Of a stretch of 53,712 bases of DNA, positions 52,249 through 53,712 are shown piece by piece. A model generated the notes under the pieces. That model did no database searches. It worked only from the letters and a program-made list of their open reading frames with translations, and was not told where the DNA came from. The stretch is from Actinomycetes bacterium (GTDB taxonomy: Bacteria; Actinomycetota; Actinomycetes; Streptosporangiales; Streptosporangiaceae). The stretch covers positions 1-53,712 of the forward strand of contig JAJYTD010000029.1 of NCBI GenBank assembly GCA_021793235.1, read 5' to 3'. Positions within the stretch are counted from its first letter, which is position 1. Each line of letters starts with the position of its first letter. The position numbers and the translations under genes were made by a program.

Positions 52249-53528
52249 CGTGCGTAGAACCGGGCGGATCCTGCGTTCCGCAGGGCGACGAACGCCTCTC
52301 CCGGCCCCTTTGACTCCACCGGGAGCAGCGCAGTGCCGTCACCGGTGGCGGCGGTGGGAGTGGTCCACGTGCCCTCTCCAAGGTCCGCGCCCGTCTCCAT
52401 GTCGAGGGCGCGGACGGTATCGCCGCCGGAGAGGTAGAGCACGCCGCCGGTGACGGCCTCGGGCGTGGCTTCGGAACGGTTCGCCCGCCAGGCCGGACCC
52501 GTTCCGGCGGACCCCAGTCCGGTGACCCCCAGGAGGATGCCCGTGCCGTCCTCGGCGCTGAGCCCGCTGATGGCCGCCTCTCCCGTGGAGGTCCCCACGA
52601 TCCGGGGCTCCTCCCGGCCCGACAGTTCGGCGATCGGCTCACCGGTGCGCAGGTCGTTGATGGTGTAGACGGTCTGGTCGCGGTGGTCGGCGCTCCACTC
52701 CAGCGCGACGGCCCCGCTGGCGTCGGACACGGGGCGCGGGCCGTATTCGGGCGTGGGGTCCCCGGATGCCGCGCCGAGACTCTCCGGGGGCGTGAGGTCG
52801 CGGCCGTTCCACAGTTCCTCCCCCGTGCCGGTGTCCACGGCGCGCAACCGCCCTTCGCGCCGGACCAGCAGTGTGCCCTGGTACTCGTGGAACACGCGGT
52901 CATCGGCCTCCTCATCGGCCGCGACGCCGCCGGTGGAGGGGTCCAACGCGAGGCGGGGGCCGCTCTGGTCGCTCATGACCGTGTGTTCGACGGCGGCGAA
53001 GACCAGGCCGGGACCGACCATCGTGCCGGGGACCTCGACCGGGCCCCACATCAGAGTGCCCTCCCGCGGCTCGTAGGCGGCCGCCGTCACCCGGGTGGCC
53101 AGGGCGCCGCGCTCGGGATCGGCGTCGCTGTCCAGGAGCACCAGGAGTTCGCGGCCGTCCGCGTCGCGGGTCACGGCGAAAGCCGTGCAACTGGGGTTGC
53201 GCGGAGTGGACCAGCGGGTGGTTCCGTCCCCGTCGACGCCGAGGAACATCAGGTCGCCGCCCTCCTCGTCGGGGAGGACCGGCCCGACGAACCCGTCGGT
53301 GGTCGCCTTCGGCGCCGAAGAGAACGGGGCCTGCCACAGGGGGTCCGGCTCCAGGGTGGGCGGGATCGCCGCGGCCGGGACGGAGGGGGCGGGGGCGGGC
53401 GGGTCGTCCCGGGGAGAGGCGTCGGCGGGCTCGGCGGGCCCGCGGCCCCCGCACGCGCTGAGGAGTAGTACCGCGGCCACGCCGACGGCCGTGGCGCGGA
53501 TGCGGGCGGAGTCACACGTGTTCGCCAT
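52245..53528 (-). CDS. Beta-propeller-like lipoprotein
   Basis: A 427-residue exported lipoprotein. Its signal peptide ends at the lipobox LLSAC (22-26) and is followed by a Pro/Ala/Asp-rich linker (30-60). The rest has PQQ-like repeats of the form 'VDTGTGEELWNGRD' and 'LDMETGADLGEGTW', spaced about 40-60 residues apart, typical of a WD/PQQ-type propeller. There is no obvious catalytic residue. It may be an outer-face scaffold or ligand-binding protein. Its ATG lies 17 bases inside the end of the preceding small membrane protein gene. Confidence 0.8.
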   Translation of the reverse strand: MANTCDSARIRATAVGVAAVLLLSACGGRGPAEPADASPRDDPPAPAPSVPAAAIPPTLEPDPLWQAPFSSAPKATTDGFVGPVLPDEEGGDLMFLGVDGDGTTRWSTPRNPSCTAFAVTRDADGRELLVLLDSDADPERGALATRVTAAAYEPREGTLMWGPVEVPGTMVGPGLVFAAVEHTVMSDQSGPRLALDPSTGGVAADEEADDRVFHEYQGTLLVRREGRLRAVDTGTGEELWNGRDLTPPESLGAASGDPTPEYGPRPVSDASGAVALEWSADHRDQTVYTINDLRTGEPIAELSGREEPRIVGTSTGEAAISGLSAEDGTGILLGVTGLGSAGTGPAWRANRSEATPEAVTGGVLYLSGGDTVRALDMETGADLGEGTWTTPTAATGDGTALLPVESKGPGEAFVALRNAGSARFYAR

Positions 53529-53706
53529 CGGACCGTTCCTCCTTGTGCCTCCGGTCGCTGCGGAGGCGGAGCCCGGCGAACCCGAGCACCACCGCGGCGA
53601 GTACGGCGAGGAAGCCGAGATCGGCGCGGGCCCCCAGCCGCGAGAGCGGCTTTTGCGCCTGGTAGGCGGCTTCCTCCAGCCACCCCATCCCCGGCAGGGC
53701 GGTCAT
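53512..53706 (-). CDS. Small single-helix membrane protein, start uncertain
   Basis: At least 64 residues, with one membrane helix (about 30-47, LGFLAVLAAVVLGFAGLRL) and a basic cytoplasmic end (RSDRRHKEERSDG). The ATG at 53706 is only 6 bases from the window edge, the frame is open to the edge and no ribosome site is visible, so the real start may be further out. It overlaps the lipoprotein gene by 17 bp, so they are probably co-transcribed. Function unknown. Confidence 0.5.
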   Translation of the reverse strand: MTALPGMGWLEEAAYQAQKPLSRLGARADLGFLAVLAAVVLGFAGLRLRSDRRHKEERSDGEHV

Positions 53707-53712
53707 CGAGGC

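Overview
GC-rich DNA from a filamentous actinobacterium, most likely a Nocardiopsaceae/Streptosporangiales relative. The evidence is the codon usage, frequent GTG starts with GGAGG-type ribosome sites, 1-4 bp overlapping operons, XRE(DUF5753)-DUF397 pairs, an actinobacterial membrane-anchored copper nitrite reductase and a CebR/CelR-type operator half way along. No rRNA, tRNA, CRISPR array, transposase or replication origin was found.

Left part (1-21 kb), nitrogen-oxide respiration and envelope genes. After the 3' end of a degenerate cytochrome P450, a tightly overlapping minus-strand operon encodes a COG2345 winged-helix regulator with conserved Cys residues, an NnrS-like 12-TM protein, a three-part fusion (about 12 TM helices + cupredoxin + complete NirK copper nitrite reductase) and a CopD-like membrane protein. 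A hemerythrin-DUF2249 protein is transcribed divergently across a palindrome. A MacB/FtsX-type ABC exporter and a minus-strand trio of small membrane-stress proteins (DUF883-like, phage-holin-family, DUF3618) follow. Then comes a complete narGHJI-narK operon. Together these genes could carry nitrate to nitrite to NO, plus NO sensing or protection. No NO reductase is visible.

Middle (21-27.8 kb), accessory region. Four DUF397 genes lie in two ~800-bp tandem units. One is frameshifted and one partner XRE regulator is reduced to its C-terminus. The DUF397 genes are mosaics of each other. An RsbW-like ATPase, small conserved proteins, an MFS transporter, a small lipoprotein and GpgS (glucosyl-3-phosphoglycerate synthase) follow.

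Biosynthetic island (28-44.4 kb), the most unusual part. From a divergent promoter region carrying a near-perfect TGGGAGCGCTCCCA box, the left arm encodes a radical SAM/SPASM-like enzyme, an alpha/beta-hydrolase-DegT aminotransferase fusion, a LuxC-like acyl reductase, a LuxE/PaaK-like adenylating enzyme with a probable CTG start, a phytanoyl-CoA-type dioxygenase and an MFS exporter. The right arm encodes a GT27-like glycosyltransferase, an N,N-dimethylformamidase-like protein with a tectonin-like tail, a zinc alcohol dehydrogenase, a Gfo/Idh/MocA oxidoreductase and a DUF1349 protein. After a terminator come a sulfotransferase, an unknown beta-rich protein and a GT4 glycosyltransferase. Inferred chemistry is acid to aldehyde to amine, with hydroxylation, glycosylation and sulfation. 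I do not recognise the product.

Right part (44.8-53.7 kb), signalling and envelope. A large Ser/Thr kinase with a C-terminal TRV-repeat tail, a cation diffusion facilitator, an orphan LPVTG cell-wall sorting signal, a membrane-tethered DsbA-like thioredoxin, a SAM methyltransferase, a BlaI/M56 regulator-peptidase pair, a beta-propeller-like lipoprotein and a small membrane protein cut by the window edge.
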